A stretch of 64,000 nt of DNA from the NCBI GenBank assembly GCA_963844695.1, contig CAWJPL010000010.1, positions 124,001-188,000 of the forward strand. The letters run 5' to 3'. This stretch comes from RYN-230 sp963844695. GTDB lineage: Bacteria; Actinomycetota; Actinomycetes; Streptosporangiales; Streptosporangiaceae. Shown in pieces: positions 8,210 through 17,552 of the stretch. The notes below the pieces were generated by a model. That model was given only the letters and a program-made list of their open reading frames with translations. It did not search any database and was not told the DNA's origin. The position numbers and the translations under genes were made by a program. Numbering within the stretch: position 1 is the stretch's first letter; every line of letters begins with the position of its first letter.

Positions 8210-8514
8210 ACGAGCCGGAGGACCCGGGCGCGCCATCTCCCGCCGAGCGCTGGGCGCAGACCGGCACTGTCTACTGCCTCACTCCTGACGAGACTCCGGA
8301 GACGGGTACGGCCGGCACCAGCCGGGCCGCCAGGCCGGTCGGTCCGCGGCGGACGGTGAACGTCGCCACGCCTAGCAGTCGCAGGCTGGTCGGTCCCCGC
8401 GCCGGTCAGTCCAGCGCCGCTCGCCCCATCCCGTTCGATACCGCCCCGCTCGCCGCCGCCCCGCTCGCCGCCGTCCCGTTCGACGCTGCCTGCGACCCTC
8501 CGTAGCATGAGGGC
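8210..8514. other. Gene-free interval with a 15-bp repeat
   Basis: No credible gene on either strand. It contains a 15-bp unit (CCGCCCCGCTCGCCG) three times at 8441-8485, and the probable ribosome site GAGGG (8509-8513) that selects ATG 8521 of mrp. Confidence 0.7.
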
Positions 8515-8520
8515 ATGGTC

Positions 8521-9666
8521 ATGCCGCCCACTGTTTCCTCGCCCCCCACCGCCGAGCAGATCACGCAGGCCCTGGCGGGGGTCAACGATCCCGAGATCCA
8601 CCGCCCGATCACCGACCTCGGGATGGTCAAGAACATCGTCGTGGGCGAGGGCGGCGTAGTCCGGGTCGATATCTACCTGACCGTGGCCGGCTGCCCGCTG
8701 CGCGAGACCATCACCCGGGACGTGACCGCGGCGGTCAGCAAACTGCCGGGCGTGGCCAGGGTCCAGGTCGAGCTGGACGTGATGAGCGAGCAGCAGCGCA
8801 AGGAACTCCAGGGCAAGCTGCGCGGAGGGCGCCCGGAAAAGGAGATCCCCTTCGCCCAGCCCACGTCGCTGACCAGGGTGTTCGCTGTCGCCAGCGGCAA
8901 GGGTGGGGTCGGTAAGTCCTCGGTGACGGTGAACCTGGCCGCGGCGCTGGCCGCGGCCGGGCAGAAGGTGGGCGTCCTGGACGCCGACATCTACGGGCAC
9001 TCCGTGCCCCGGATGCTGGGCGTCACCGACCCGCCCACCCAGGTCGAGCAGATGATCATGCCCCCCACGGCGCACGGCGTGAAGGTGATCTCCATCGGCA
9101 TGTTCACCACCGGCAACGCGCCGGTGGTCTGGCGGGGCCCGATGCTGCACCGCGCGGTGCAGCAGTTCCTCGCGGACGTGTACTGGGGCGACCTGGACGT
9201 GCTGCTGATGGACCTGCCCCCAGGGACCGGCGACGTGGCCATCTCCGTGGCCCAGCTCGTCCCGGGGGCCGAACTGATCGTGGTCACCACCCCCCAGCTC
9301 GCCTCCTCGGAGGTGGCGGAGCGGGCCGGGGCGATCTCGGTGCAGACCCACCAGCGGATCACCGGCGTGATCGAGAACATGTCGTCGCTGGCCTGCCCGC
9401 ACTGCGGGGAGCCGGTCCCGGTGTTCGGGTCAGGCGGCGGCCAGGCCGTCGCCGACGCGCTGACCCGGGTGACCGGGGCGCCCGTGCCGCTGCTCGGCCA
9501 GGTGCCCATCGACGTCCGGCTGCGGGAAGGCGGCGACCAGGGCGTCCCGCTGGTGCTCGCCGACCCGGAGACGGCGGCCGCCCAGCAGCTGACCGGGATC
9601 GCGAACGGGATGGTGAACCGGTCGCGCGGGCTGGCGGGGCGGCGGCTGGGGCTGACCCCGGCCTGA
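8521..9666 (+). CDS. mrp: Mrp/NBP35-family P-loop ATPase, Fe-S cluster carrier
   Basis: A ~381-residue protein. Residues 1-100 are a MIP18/DUF59 domain (VNDPEIHRPITDLGM, CPLRETI), followed by a ParA-like ATPase with the deviant Walker A VASGKGGVGKSS, switch DADIYGHSVPRMLG and Walker B LLMDLPPGTGD. CPHCGE near residue 305 is the C-x-x-C pair that bridges a [4Fe-4S] cluster at the dimer interface. It transfers Fe-S clusters to apoproteins in the cytoplasm. Start ATG 8521 is preferred to ATG 8515 because GAGGG lies 7 bases upstream of it. It converges on tatB; the sigE-tatB-mrp order matches the actinobacterial pattern. Confidence 0.95.
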   Translation: MPPTVSSPPTAEQITQALAGVNDPEIHRPITDLGMVKNIVVGEGGVVRVDIYLTVAGCPLRETITRDVTAAVSKLPGVARVQVELDVMSEQQRKELQGKLRGGRPEKEIPFAQPTSLTRVFAVASGKGGVGKSSVTVNLAAALAAAGQKVGVLDADIYGHSVPRMLGVTDPPTQVEQMIMPPTAHGVKVISIGMFTTGNAPVVWRGPMLHRAVQQFLADVYWGDLDVLLMDLPPGTGDVAISVAQLVPGAELIVVTTPQLASSEVAERAGAISVQTHQRITGVIENMSSLACPHCGEPVPVFGSGGGQAVADALTRVTGAPVPLLGQVPIDVRLREGGDQGVPLVLADPETAAAQQLTGIANGMVNRSRGLAGRRLGLTPA

Positions 9667-9722
9667 GTTCAGGCCGCTGCCGTTCAGGCCGCTGCCGCGC
9701 TGGGCCGCAGGCCAAACGCACT

Positions 9723-9751
9723 GGGCCCTGGCATAAGGAGCCAGCGGGCCC
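9723..9751. terminator. Candidate bidirectional terminator between mrp and tatB
   Basis: GGGCCC-TGGC pairs with GCCA-GC-GGGCCC around a 7-base loop, with a two-base bulge. No U-tract is visible. It sits between two convergent genes. A 15-bp direct repeat (about 9668-9697) precedes it. Confidence 0.5.
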
Positions 9752-9760
9752 GGGAGTGGG

Positions 9761-10126
9761 TCAGGTGGCCTCGGGATCGAACGGCGGGGTTTCCTCACGC
9801 GCCAGCGTGGCGGTGGCCGTCCGGTCGGCCAGGTACTCGCCCTCGGACTCCGCCGTCCCGGCCGTGGTGCCGTCGTCGCCGTCGAGCCCGTCGAGCAGGT
9901 GCTTGCGGACGAAGTTACCCGGATGCAGGTCCCGCACGTCGAAGTCGGAGAACTCGGGTCCCAGGCCCTCACGGAGGTCCTTGGTCGCTCCATCCGCCAG
10001 CCGGCGCAGCTCACGCAGGGTATGGCCGAGCTGGTGGGCCATCTTCGGCAGCTGGTCCGGCCCGAAGACCACGAGCGCGATCACGGCCAGGACCAGGATC
10101 TTGCCGATAGACAGGTCGAAAAACAC
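9761..10126 (-). CDS. tatB: Sec-independent protein translocase subunit TatB
   Basis: A ~121-residue protein with a single N-terminal membrane helix (SIGKILVLAVIALVVFGPDQ), the FGP hinge, an amphipathic helix (MAHQLGHTLRELRRLA) and an acidic disordered tail. This is TatB, the receptor subunit of the twin-arginine export pathway. Start GTG 10126 is chosen because the membrane helix begins at once and GGAGAG precedes it; an upstream start would add 32 unrelated residues. It lies downstream of the sigE, anti-sigma and RseB-like genes, as tatB does after sigE-rseA-htrA in Mycobacterium. Confidence 0.94.
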   Translation of the reverse strand: MFFDLSIGKILVLAVIALVVFGPDQLPKMAHQLGHTLRELRRLADGATKDLREGLGPEFSDFDVRDLHPGNFVRKHLLDGLDGDDGTTAGTAESEGEYLADRTATATLAREETPPFDPEAT

Positions 10127-10218
10127 GTCAGCTCTCCAGGCGAGGCGCGGCCGCGGCACACGCACGGTCTTGCCCTCACTGTAGACGGTCATCTGGCTAA
10201 ACGCCTCCTCCGCGGGAC

Positions 10219-11422
10219 TCACCCGAACGGGTCGAGCCAGGAGACCAGGCGGCGCAGGCCCCGGCCCATCCGGCCGAAGAACCCTGGACCGCCGTTGTGC
10301 GGCAGCACGCCCACCACCTGGTCCAGAGTCTGGTCCGGTGCGTCCGCGATCAGCGTGTAGACGAACCCGCGGGCTGACCAGGCGACGCTGCGCTGGTCGC
10401 GGCCGGACGCGTAGACGTGATCACCGCGCAGGGCGACCTCGGACCATCCGTTCAGCTGGGCGGGCAGATGCCCGCGCTGGACGAATAGTGAAATCACCGA
10501 CAGGCCGTCGGAATACGCCAGGTCGACGACGGCGTCGGACCGGCCGCCGGTCTCGCTGGCCCGGAGCAGGGTGAGCTGGCCGGGCAGCCGGGCCGGCAGT
10601 GGCCAGCCCGCCGCCCGGAGCCGGGCCAGCTGCCCGCCGGCCAGCGGCTTGCCTCCCGGCGCCGACGCGGTGCGCGGCACCGCCGCGGCCATGGGAGAGC
10701 CGAGCTTGAGGCTCATGAACACGTCGTCGCTGACCATCCGGGCGTGGCCGTCGAACGTCTCCCGGCGCAGCGGCAGCTTGGTCACGGTATCCAGCCAGAA
10801 CCGCGCGGCCAGACGCCCGTCCGGGTGCCGCAGCACCAGTTCCTGCGCGGGGCGGCCAGCCACCTGGCCGCGCCCGGCCAGGAACACCCGGTAGTTCACG
10901 GCCAGCAACGCGACCATCTGCGAGGTCATGGTCATGATGCCCTCGGGATCCCGCTGGCCGACGTCGTCGTCGCCGTCCCCATCTGGGTCCGTACTGCTCG
11001 CTCCCGGCAACGGCAGGGCGGCAGCGGGCATGGTGGCCGCCTGGATCAGGGTCTGGTGATCCTGCTGGTGCCACACGTTCAGCACGGAGATCCAGCTGCC
11101 CCCCGGGCCCTGCCAGGCGGTCCGCTGGACACCCCGATAGGCGACATGCTGGCAGGCGCTGGCGGCCTCGCTGAGCAGCCTCAGGCCCGCTCCGGCCTGG
11201 GGGCCGGCCGTAACCGCGTGGGACGCCGGCGGCTGGCCCTGGCCGCCGTGAGCTGGCCGCCTGGGGGACCAGGTCCCCGCTGTGCCCCGCCACGTCCCGC
11301 CAGATCACCGTGACGCCGGTGGCGATGAGGCCCAGGACCACCACGGCGGTGGCGATACGCAGGTGCAGCGGGTCGTGCTCGGGAGCAGGCCCGTCACACT
11401 CGGGCGTGGTGCGTGAGAACAT
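10219..11422 (-). pseudogene. MucB/RseB-like sigma-E regulatory protein, frameshifted
   Basis: From ATG 11422 the protein has a cytoplasmic head, one membrane helix (IATAVVVLGLIATGVTVIW) and a short outside linker. After a frame change around 11225-11255 it continues with LLSEAASACQHVAYRGVQ and a long beta-rich domain (WISVLNVWHQQDH, RFWLDTVTKLPLRRETFDG, DAVVDLAYSDGLSVISLFVQ) typical of RseB/MucB lipoprotein-localisation folds, ending at 10219. Such proteins bind the outside part of an anti-sigma factor and tune its proteolysis. The gene begins 8 bp after the anti-sigma gene. In Streptomyces and Mycobacterium this slot usually holds an HtrA-like protease. The frame break may be a sequence error. 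Confidence 0.75.
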
Positions 11423-11430
11423 CCGTCAGC

Positions 11431-12183
11431 TCACGGCCCCGGGCTCGCGGACGCGGTCGCCACCTGGGTCCTGACCACGGGGACGAGCTGCAGCAGGCCG
11501 CGGCGCATCATGCTGCCCGCCGGGCCGCCGCTGGCCTGGTCCAGGCTGACCTGGTCCATGCTGGTCTCGTCAACGCTGGCCTGGTTGACGCTGACCTGGC
11601 CGCGGGCGAACCGGCGGCTGGCCGAACGGGCCTGACGGCCTGCGGCGGCCGCGGCGGCTATGCCGCTGGCCGACACTCCGGCCGCAACGCCGCTGCTCCC
11701 GCGGCCGGGGCCGGGCCGGGACTGCCGGCCGTCCCGCCGGTGAGCGGCGTCACCGGCAGATCGCCGGTGACGATCGCGTGCTGGACCAGGAACGTATCGA
11801 CCGCGGGGGTGACCTTCGGACCGGGAGCCTGCTGCTCCCCGCCGACGAAGAAAGCGGCCGCGCCGAGGCCGGCCACCGTGGAGGCGAGGATGCCGGCCGT
11901 CAGCATCCGGGCCGCCGGGGACCCGCCCCGGGGGCGCCAGGGCGCCCGGGCGGTCCATGGCCGCCCGTCCGGCGGCACGGCCATGGCCATCAGCCGGCCG
12001 GTCAGCGCCGCGTCCACCATGGCCTCGCCCAGGGAATGCATCCGCTGCTTCAGCGCACGCAGGGCCACAGCTTCCTGGCGGCATTCGTCACAGCCCGGCG
12101 ATGTGGGCCAGCACCCGGTCCCGCTCCGAGTCGCTGAGCTCCCCGTCGATCAAGGCTGAGATGCGCTGCCCGAGATGACTCAT
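11431..12183 (-). pseudogene. rseA: Zinc-finger anti-sigma factor (RseA-like), frameshifted
   Basis: ATG 12183 overlaps the sigE stop (ATGA). The first 30 residues (MSHLGQRISALIDGELS...VLAHIAG) run into a TGA, but removing one G from the GGG at ~12097 gives HIAGCDECRQEAVALRALK, the H-x3-C-x2-C zinc anti-sigma motif. That frame continues through a membrane helix (ILASTVAGLGAAAFFVGG) and an outer domain to ~11690. A second frame change appears needed to reach the repeat-rich tail that ends at 11431, 8 bp before the RseB-like gene. Role: membrane-held inhibitor of SigE. The two breaks in so short a gene favour sequence error. Confidence 0.75.
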
Positions 12184-12925
12184 AGGTCACCGGCCAGGGG
12201 GACGGCGGCGGTCCCGGGCGTGCCAGAGACGGCCGCGGGGGCCACCACCGCAGGCGCCACGACCACGGGCGCCACGACCGCAGGCACGGGCGCGGCGCAG
12301 GCGCGGGCGCGGCGACCTTCGGGGTGATCGCCGTGCGGCGCGGGCGGCGGTGGTCGAGCGCGGTCCGGAGCTGGGCCCGGCCGCGGTGGATGCGGCTGCG
12401 CACGGTGCCCAGTTTCACCCCGAGCGTGTCCGCGATCTCCTCGTAGGACAGGCCCTCGATGTCGCAGAGCACGACGGCCGCCCGGTATTCGGGGGCGAGC
12501 GCCTTGAGCGCGGCCTGGATGTCGCCGTCCAGGTGCCGCTCGTCGAAGACCTGAGCCGGCGTCGGCTCGTCGCCGCGCAGACGCTGGGCCGTGTCGTCAC
12601 CCAGCCCCTCGAACCTGATGCGCTGGCGGCGCCGGGCCATGTCCAGGAACAGGTTGGTGGTGATCCGGTGCAGCCAGCCCTCGAAGGTGCCCGGCGTGTA
12701 GCTGGACAGGGAGCGGAAGACACGGACGAAGACCTCCTGGGTGAGGTCCTCGGCGTCATGGGTGTTGCCGGTCAGCCGGTAGGCAAGCCGGTATACCCGG
12801 GCGGAGTGCTCACGCACGATCTCTTCCCAGGTCGGAGGCGTCCAGCTGGACGCCTCGTCCGGCGTGGTCCCGGGCACGTCCACGATCTCGCCGTCCCGCC
12901 GTATACCGTCTGCCTCTACCACCAT
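12180..12925 (-). CDS. sigE: ECF RNA polymerase sigma factor SigE
   Basis: Residues ~35-100 are sigma region 2 (VYRLAYRLTGNTHDAEDL, QEVFVRVFRSLSSYTPGTF, EGWLHRITTNLFLD), and ~130-185 are region 4 (ALAPEYRAAVVLCDIEGL, SYEEIADTLGVKLGTVRSR). This matches the actinobacterial SigE group used for envelope stress. The main frame is intact through both regions. Only in the C-terminal Pro/Ala tail (around 12290-12310) must the frame shift to read PAVVAPVVVAPAVVAP and end with TGA at 12180, overlapping the anti-sigma start. It is divergent from the O-methyltransferase across 218 bp, the same arrangement as Rv1220c-sigE in M. tuberculosis. Confidence 0.92.
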
Positions 12926-13143
12926 GGTGCCCGGGCATCCCCTTCCTGCACCACAACTGCTCGGATTCTGCTGTACACCCTGCGGCTGTGCACCCTGCGG
13001 CTGGCCCGCTCGATCAGCGGTGATACGCGGGATTCACCCCCGCGTCAGGAGTTAACGCTCGAACAGGCCTCGCTGGTTCCCGGGTCACGGCGCGTAACGA
13101 TAGGCTGCCGGACTGGGATAAGCATGCACCGGAAGGCATACAT

Positions 13144-13776
13144 GTGAGCGCAGAGGCCAACCTTTCCTACGTCGAGGGCTACCTCACCGAGGACGAGCCG
13201 CTGCTGGCCGCGCGCCGCGAGGCAGCCGAGATCGGCGGGGCGCCGCCGATCGGGCCGGGCGGCGGGGCGGCGCTCCGCTTCATCGCGGCGGCCATCAGCG
13301 CCAGGTCAGTCGTGGAGATCGGCACCGGCTGCGGTACCTCAGGTATCTGGCTGCTCCGGGGCATGCGCTCGGACGCGGTCCTGACCAGCGTCGATGTCGA
13401 GCCGGAGCATCAGCGGCTGGCCCGCAAGGCGTTCACCGAAGCGGGATTCCCGTCCAACCGCTACCGGCTGATCAGCGGGAAGGCCCTCGACGTCCTGCCT
13501 CGCCTCACCGACGGCGCCTACGACCTGGTGTTCTGTGACGCCGACAAGCAGGAGTACCTCGACTACCTGGTCGAAGCGCTGCGGCTGCTGCGGCCCGGCG
13601 GGGTGGTGGCGTTCGACAACGCGCTGGCCGGCGGCCGGGTGGCCGATCCCAGCCGGGACGACCCGAGCACTATCGCCATCCGGGACCTGGCTGAGCAGGT
13701 GCGGCAGGATGACCGGCTGGTGCCCGTGCTGCTCCCGGTCGGAGACGGACTGCTGGCCGCGGTCAAGCGGGGGTAG
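13144..13776 (+). CDS. SAM-dependent O-methyltransferase (class I, CCoAOMT type)
   Basis: A 210-residue protein with motif I VVEIGTGCGTSGIWLL, TSVDVEPEHQRLA, DLVFCDADKQEY and LLRPGGVVAFDNAL, the pattern of the cation-dependent catechol/caffeoyl-CoA O-methyltransferase family. It transfers a methyl group from SAM to a small hydroxylated acceptor that is not known here. Start GTG 13144 follows a GGAAGG-containing leader. The gene faces away from sigE, an arrangement conserved in actinomycetes, so it could share the control region. The 218-bp gap holds a direct repeat (ACCCTGCGGCTG) at about 12978 and 12993. Confidence 0.92.
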   Translation: MSAEANLSYVEGYLTEDEPLLAARREAAEIGGAPPIGPGGGAALRFIAAAISARSVVEIGTGCGTSGIWLLRGMRSDAVLTSVDVEPEHQRLARKAFTEAGFPSNRYRLISGKALDVLPRLTDGAYDLVFCDADKQEYLDYLVEALRLLRPGGVVAFDNALAGGRVADPSRDDPSTIAIRDLAEQVRQDDRLVPVLLPVGDGLLAAVKRG

Positions 13777-13817
13777 CGCCGGGACCGCACCCACTCGCTA
13801 CTCACCCCACCGCGAGG

Positions 13818-14435
13818 TCAGCGCCGCCTGTTCGATCGTCGTCGGGTGCCCTCCTGGCCGCGTTCTCGCACCAGTTCTCCGGCGATGCTGTAGCGGGGTG
13901 CGTTCTGCGGGCTGCGCGCCGCGTGATGGACGATCTCGTCGATCAGTGAGGGGACCATCCGCAGCCGGGGGTAGCGGGAGTGGACCGCCTCCCCCTGGGC
14001 GTCGGTGATGAACTCCGAGCCCGGGCCGAAGTCGATGCCCACGCCTCGCCTGGTGAGGTAGGCCAGGGCGCCGCGCCGCTCGGCGATGCCGGGTGAGCAG
14101 TGCAGGGCTATCGCCTCCCACACCAGATCCACGGCGGGTGCGCCGACCCCGTTGCCGGTGAGGAACTCCGCGGCCATGTCAGCGCCGTCGACCTCGAACC
14201 GCTGGGTGCCGCCGGCCGCCGGCGACGTACCGAGATCGTGCAGGACACAGGCGAAGAACAGCAGTTCGGGATCGAAGTCCGCCGGGGGCCGCAGCCCCTC
14301 GTGGTCCGCGAGCAGCACCGCGAACAGGTAACTGCGCATGCTGTGGTTGGCCACCGGCTCGGTTTCGCACGCGCGAACGTACCCGACCGCGCGGACGGCC
14401 AGCGGTGTGGTGGGAAGGGCGGGAACTGTCTTCAT
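13818..14435 (-). CDS. HD-domain protein (cyanamide hydratase-like/metal-dependent phosphohydrolase)
   Basis: A ~205-residue all-helical protein. Metal ligands of an HD domain are visible: ANHSMRSYLFA (first His), ACVLHDLGT (HD) and IALHCSPGIAERRG with downstream Asp. This resembles the DUF/HD group around fungal cyanamide hydratase. Start ATG 14435 gives MKTVP; a longer in-frame extension to 14894 lacks coding character and would cover the divergent regulator. It is divergent from the GlxA-type regulator by 70 bp, which suggests that the regulator controls it. Confidence 0.85.
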   Translation of the reverse strand: MKTVPALPTTPLAVRAVGYVRACETEPVANHSMRSYLFAVLLADHEGLRPPADFDPELLFFACVLHDLGTSPAAGGTQRFEVDGADMAAEFLTGNGVGAPAVDLVWEAIALHCSPGIAERRGALAYLTRRGVGIDFGPGSEFITDAQGEAVHSRYPRLRMVPSLIDEIVHHAARSPQNAPRYSIAGELVRERGQEGTRRRSNRRR

Positions 14436-14505
14436 GTGATGACCGTAGACAGCGCGGCACAGCCGGGGCAGTGGCACGGATGCCAGTGGCCGATAGTATC
14501 GTGCC

Positions 14506-15588
14506 ATGCTCGCGCCTCCCCGACGGCACCAGGTGGCCGTGCTGGCGCTGCCTGGTGTTCTGGCCCTGGACTTCGGCATCCCGGTCCACGCATTCGGTAC
14601 CTGGGACGGTGGCCCGTACGCGGTGACGGTGTGCACCGAGATCCCGGGCCCGGTGCGGGTCGAGGGCGCGCCCGCGCTGCTGATCGAGCACGGCCTCGAA
14701 GCGCTCGCGGCCGCTGACACGGTCGTCGTGCCCGGCCAGGCACGGCCGGTCCCGCCATCGGAGCGGGTGCGTGCGGCCCTGGCCACCGCCGCGGCCCGCG
14801 GTGCCCGCATGGTCTCCATCTGCACCGGTGCCTTCGTGCTCGCTGCCGCGGGCCTGCTCGACGGCCGGCGCGCCACCACCCACTGGCAGTACACCGCCGC
14901 GCTGGCTCGCGACTACCCCGCGGTGACGGTAGATCCCCACGTGCTCTACGTCGACGAAGGCAGCGTCCTGACCTCGGCAGGCGTGGCCGCGGGAATCGAC
15001 CTGTGCCTGCACATCATCGGTACCGACGCGGGGGCCGTGGCCGCCAACCAGCGCGCGCGGGCACTCGTCGCGGCGCCGCACCGCACTGGTGGCCAGGCCC
15101 AGTACATCGACCGCCCCGCGCTGCCCCAGCGGACCGGCGCGCTCGACGAGTTGCGCGGGTGGGCGTTGCGCCACCTCGACGAGCCGCTCACCGTTGACCG
15201 GATGGCACGCGAGGCGTGCCTGTCTCGCCGCACGCTCATCCGCCGGTTCCACGACGAGACCGGACTGCCGCCGATGCACTGGCTGCTCGCCGCCCGCATC
15301 GACCGGGCGCGAGAACTGCTGGAAGCCTCCGACGCTCCCATGGAGACCGTGGCCCGGCTGTCCGGACTGGGCACCCCCGCGAACCTGCGGGCCCTGTTCA
15401 AGCGCCATACCGGCGTCCCACCCAGCACGTACCGCAGCACATTCCGCCGCCCCGTACCCGCCGGCCCCCGCACCGCGGCCCCGCCCAAGATCCCGCAGCT
15501 CACCAGGGCCGGGCTCGCAGAGGCTGACCAAGATTGGGTCAGGCTGCGGCACATCCAGCCGCCCCGGCCACCGACCCGGCGCACCTAG
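14506..15588 (+). CDS. GlxA-family transcriptional regulator (DJ-1/PfpI plus AraC HTH)
   Basis: A 360-residue protein. Residues ~8-180 are a DJ-1/PfpI class I amidotransferase-like domain (VAVLALPGVLALDFGIP, VSICTGAFVLAAAGLLDG with the nucleophile-elbow Cys, RRATTHW). Residues ~225-320 are an AraC-type double helix-turn-helix (LTVDRMAREACLSRRTLIRR and METVARLSGLGTPANLRALF). Proteins of this type sense small molecules and activate nearby catabolic or resistance genes. The divergent HD-domain gene is the likely target. Its stop overlaps the pepA stop by 4 bp. Confidence 0.93.
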   Translation: MLAPPRRHQVAVLALPGVLALDFGIPVHAFGTWDGGPYAVTVCTEIPGPVRVEGAPALLIEHGLEALAAADTVVVPGQARPVPPSERVRAALATAAARGARMVSICTGAFVLAAAGLLDGRRATTHWQYTAALARDYPAVTVDPHVLYVDEGSVLTSAGVAAGIDLCLHIIGTDAGAVAANQRARALVAAPHRTGGQAQYIDRPALPQRTGALDELRGWALRHLDEPLTVDRMAREACLSRRTLIRRFHDETGLPPMHWLLAARIDRARELLEASDAPMETVARLSGLGTPANLRALFKRHTGVPPSTYRSTFRRPVPAGPRTAAPPKIPQLTRAGLAEADQDWVRLRHIQPPRPPTRRT

Positions 15589-17143
15589 GCAGTCACGGCA
15601 CCAGCCGCCAGCCAGCGGAGCAGCAGCCGGGTGCCGAAGCCGGTGGCGCCCTTGGTGTTCTCTCCGTCGTCGGAGGTGGCCCGGGCCGCACCGGCGATGT
15701 CGAGGTGAGCCCAGGAGCGGCGGCCGGCGAACTCCCGCAGGAACAGGGCGGCGTCGATGGATCCGGCCCGGCCGCCTGCCCGGGCCACGTTGGCCAGGTC
15801 CGCTACGGGGGAGTCCAGGCCGCCGCGGTAGTCGCCGGCCAGCGGCATCCGCCACAGCCGGTCCCCGCTCGCCGTCCCCGCGTCCAGCAGGGCCGTGGCC
15901 AGTTCGTCGTCGGTGGCGTACAGCGCGGCGATGGAGGTGCCCAGCGCCACCCGCGCGGCACCGGTCAGCGTGGCCAGGTCCACCACGAGATCGGGGGCGA
16001 GCGCATCGTCTGCGTAGGCGAGCGCGTCGGCCAGGACCAGCCGGCCCTCCGCGTCCGTGTTGAGCACCTCGACCGTCTGGCCGCCGTAGTGGGTGATGAC
16101 GTCTCCCACCCGCATGGCGGTCCCCGACGGCATGTTCTCGGCCGCCGCCACCAGGCCGGTCACCCTGGCCCGGACCCCGAGCCGGCCCAGCGCGGACATC
16201 GCGCCGATCACCGCGGCGCCGCCGGCCATGTCGGTCTTCATCAGCTTCATGCCGTCGTTGGGCTTCAGCGACAGCCCGCCGCTGTCGAAGGTGATGCCCT
16301 TGCCGATCAGCACCACATGCCGCCTGGCTGATCTGGGCCTGGCTGGTACTGCGGGGGCTGGTAGCTGAGTTCGATCAGCCGGGGCGGGTGGACGGACCCT
16401 GACCCCACGGCCAGGATCCCGCCGAAACCGCCGGCGGCGAGTTCGGCTTCCCGCCAGACCCGCGAGGACAGGCCATGCTCCGCGGCCACCGCGACCGCCT
16501 CGGCTGCGAGCCATTCCGGGCTCTTGATCATTGAGGGCGTATTGGCGAGATCCCGGGCCAGGGCCACGGCTCCCGCGACGGTGGCCGCCCGCTCCACCAG
16601 GGCCGCCCGGCTGGCCGGCCCGGCGAGCAGCACGCGGACCTCTCCGGGGTCCTTGGCGGGCGGGCCCGCGGACTTCATCGTGAACTGGTAGGAACCGAGC
16701 AGGATCCCTTCGGTGAAGGCCTGCACGCCCTCGTCGGGTTCGTCGAGGACAGCCGTGGTCAGCGCGGCCCGCCCGGCCGGCAGGCGGCGGGCCAGCGCCG
16801 CCCCGGCCCGGCGCAGGGCTCCCGGTGAGGCGTCACCCACGCCGAGGAACAGGACGGCGCAGGCCTCCGTGCCCAGCCGGATCACCGATTGGGCGGTCTC
16901 ACCCGCCCGGCCGGTCATCTCGGCGGAGGCCAGGATCTGGGCCGAACTTATCCCCAGATACCCGTCCAGGCTGGACGCGCCGGCGCCAGGCGCCGGGCCC
17001 GCAGACGCACCGTCCGGGCTGCGTACGGGAACGGCGATCAGGGCCGGTCCCGCGGCCGCGTCCCGGCTCGCCTCGGCCAGATAGTCAGCCAGCGGTTCCA
17101 GGCCAGCCGCTGGCGCGGCCGTAACCTTCGCCTTGACCGGCAA
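15585..17143 (-). pseudogene. pepA: Leucyl aminopeptidase (M17), frameshifted mid-gene
   Basis: The N-terminal macro-like domain (TTG 17143 to ~16330) and the C-terminal catalytic domain (HVVLIGKGITFDSGGLSLKP, MKTDMAGGAAVI, ENMPSG, NTDAEGRLVLADAL, PDLVVDLATLTGA) are both complete but in different frames. The shift lies at 16310-16330 and is cured by adding one base. The metal and catalytic residues (Lys, Asp and Glu of KG.TFDSGG and NTDAEGR) are intact, so a sequence error is likely. M17 enzymes remove N-terminal residues from peptides in the cytoplasm. TTG start is 3 bp beyond the DUF3117 stop, implying translational coupling. Confidence 0.9.
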
Positions 17144-17146
17144 GGC

Positions 17147-17314
17147 TCAGCCGGTGACAGACTTGAGCGCGTCCGAGAGCCGGGCAGCCTCATCCGCGGA
17201 CAATTCGACCACCAGCCGCCCGCCTCCCTCAAGTGGGACGCGCATCACGATGCCGCGGCCCTCCTTGGTGACCTCGAGCGGACCGTCACCCGTCCGCGGC
17301 TTCATCGCCGCCAT
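17147..17314 (-). CDS. DUF3117 small protein
   Basis: A 55-residue protein (MAAMKPRTGDGPLEVTKEG, then RGIVMRVPLEGGGRLVVEL) that matches the actinobacterial DUF3117 family almost residue for residue from memory. Start ATG 17314 is chosen because the family starts at MAAMKPR and GGAAGGGG lies upstream. It is predicted as a small beta-rich cytoplasmic protein with unknown function. It sits directly before pepA. Confidence 0.95.
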   Translation of the reverse strand: MAAMKPRTGDGPLEVTKEGRGIVMRVPLEGGGRLVVELSADEAARLSDALKSVTG

Positions 17315-17552
17315 TCCGCATCCCCTTCCTGCTCGGGGCCGTATGAGACCTCGCAGAGGCCTGCCCGCGCCGGAATCCCGGCGCCTGCGGCGGGTCCGGC
17401 CACCCACAGCCGTGTTGATCAGTACCTCTATTATCCAGAGTTCCGGCCTACAGTGGTAACGATCAGCACTCCCTTCCGCCCGCTGCCGTCGGTAACTGGG
17501 GTCTCAGGAGTCACTGAGGCACCGCTCGCGGCCTGTCCCGAGGAGGAGTCCG

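Noticed and set aside
14436..14894. Upstream extension of the HD-domain gene
   Set aside because: It would overlap the divergent regulator gene and has no HD-family similarity; ATG 14435 gives a normal N terminus.
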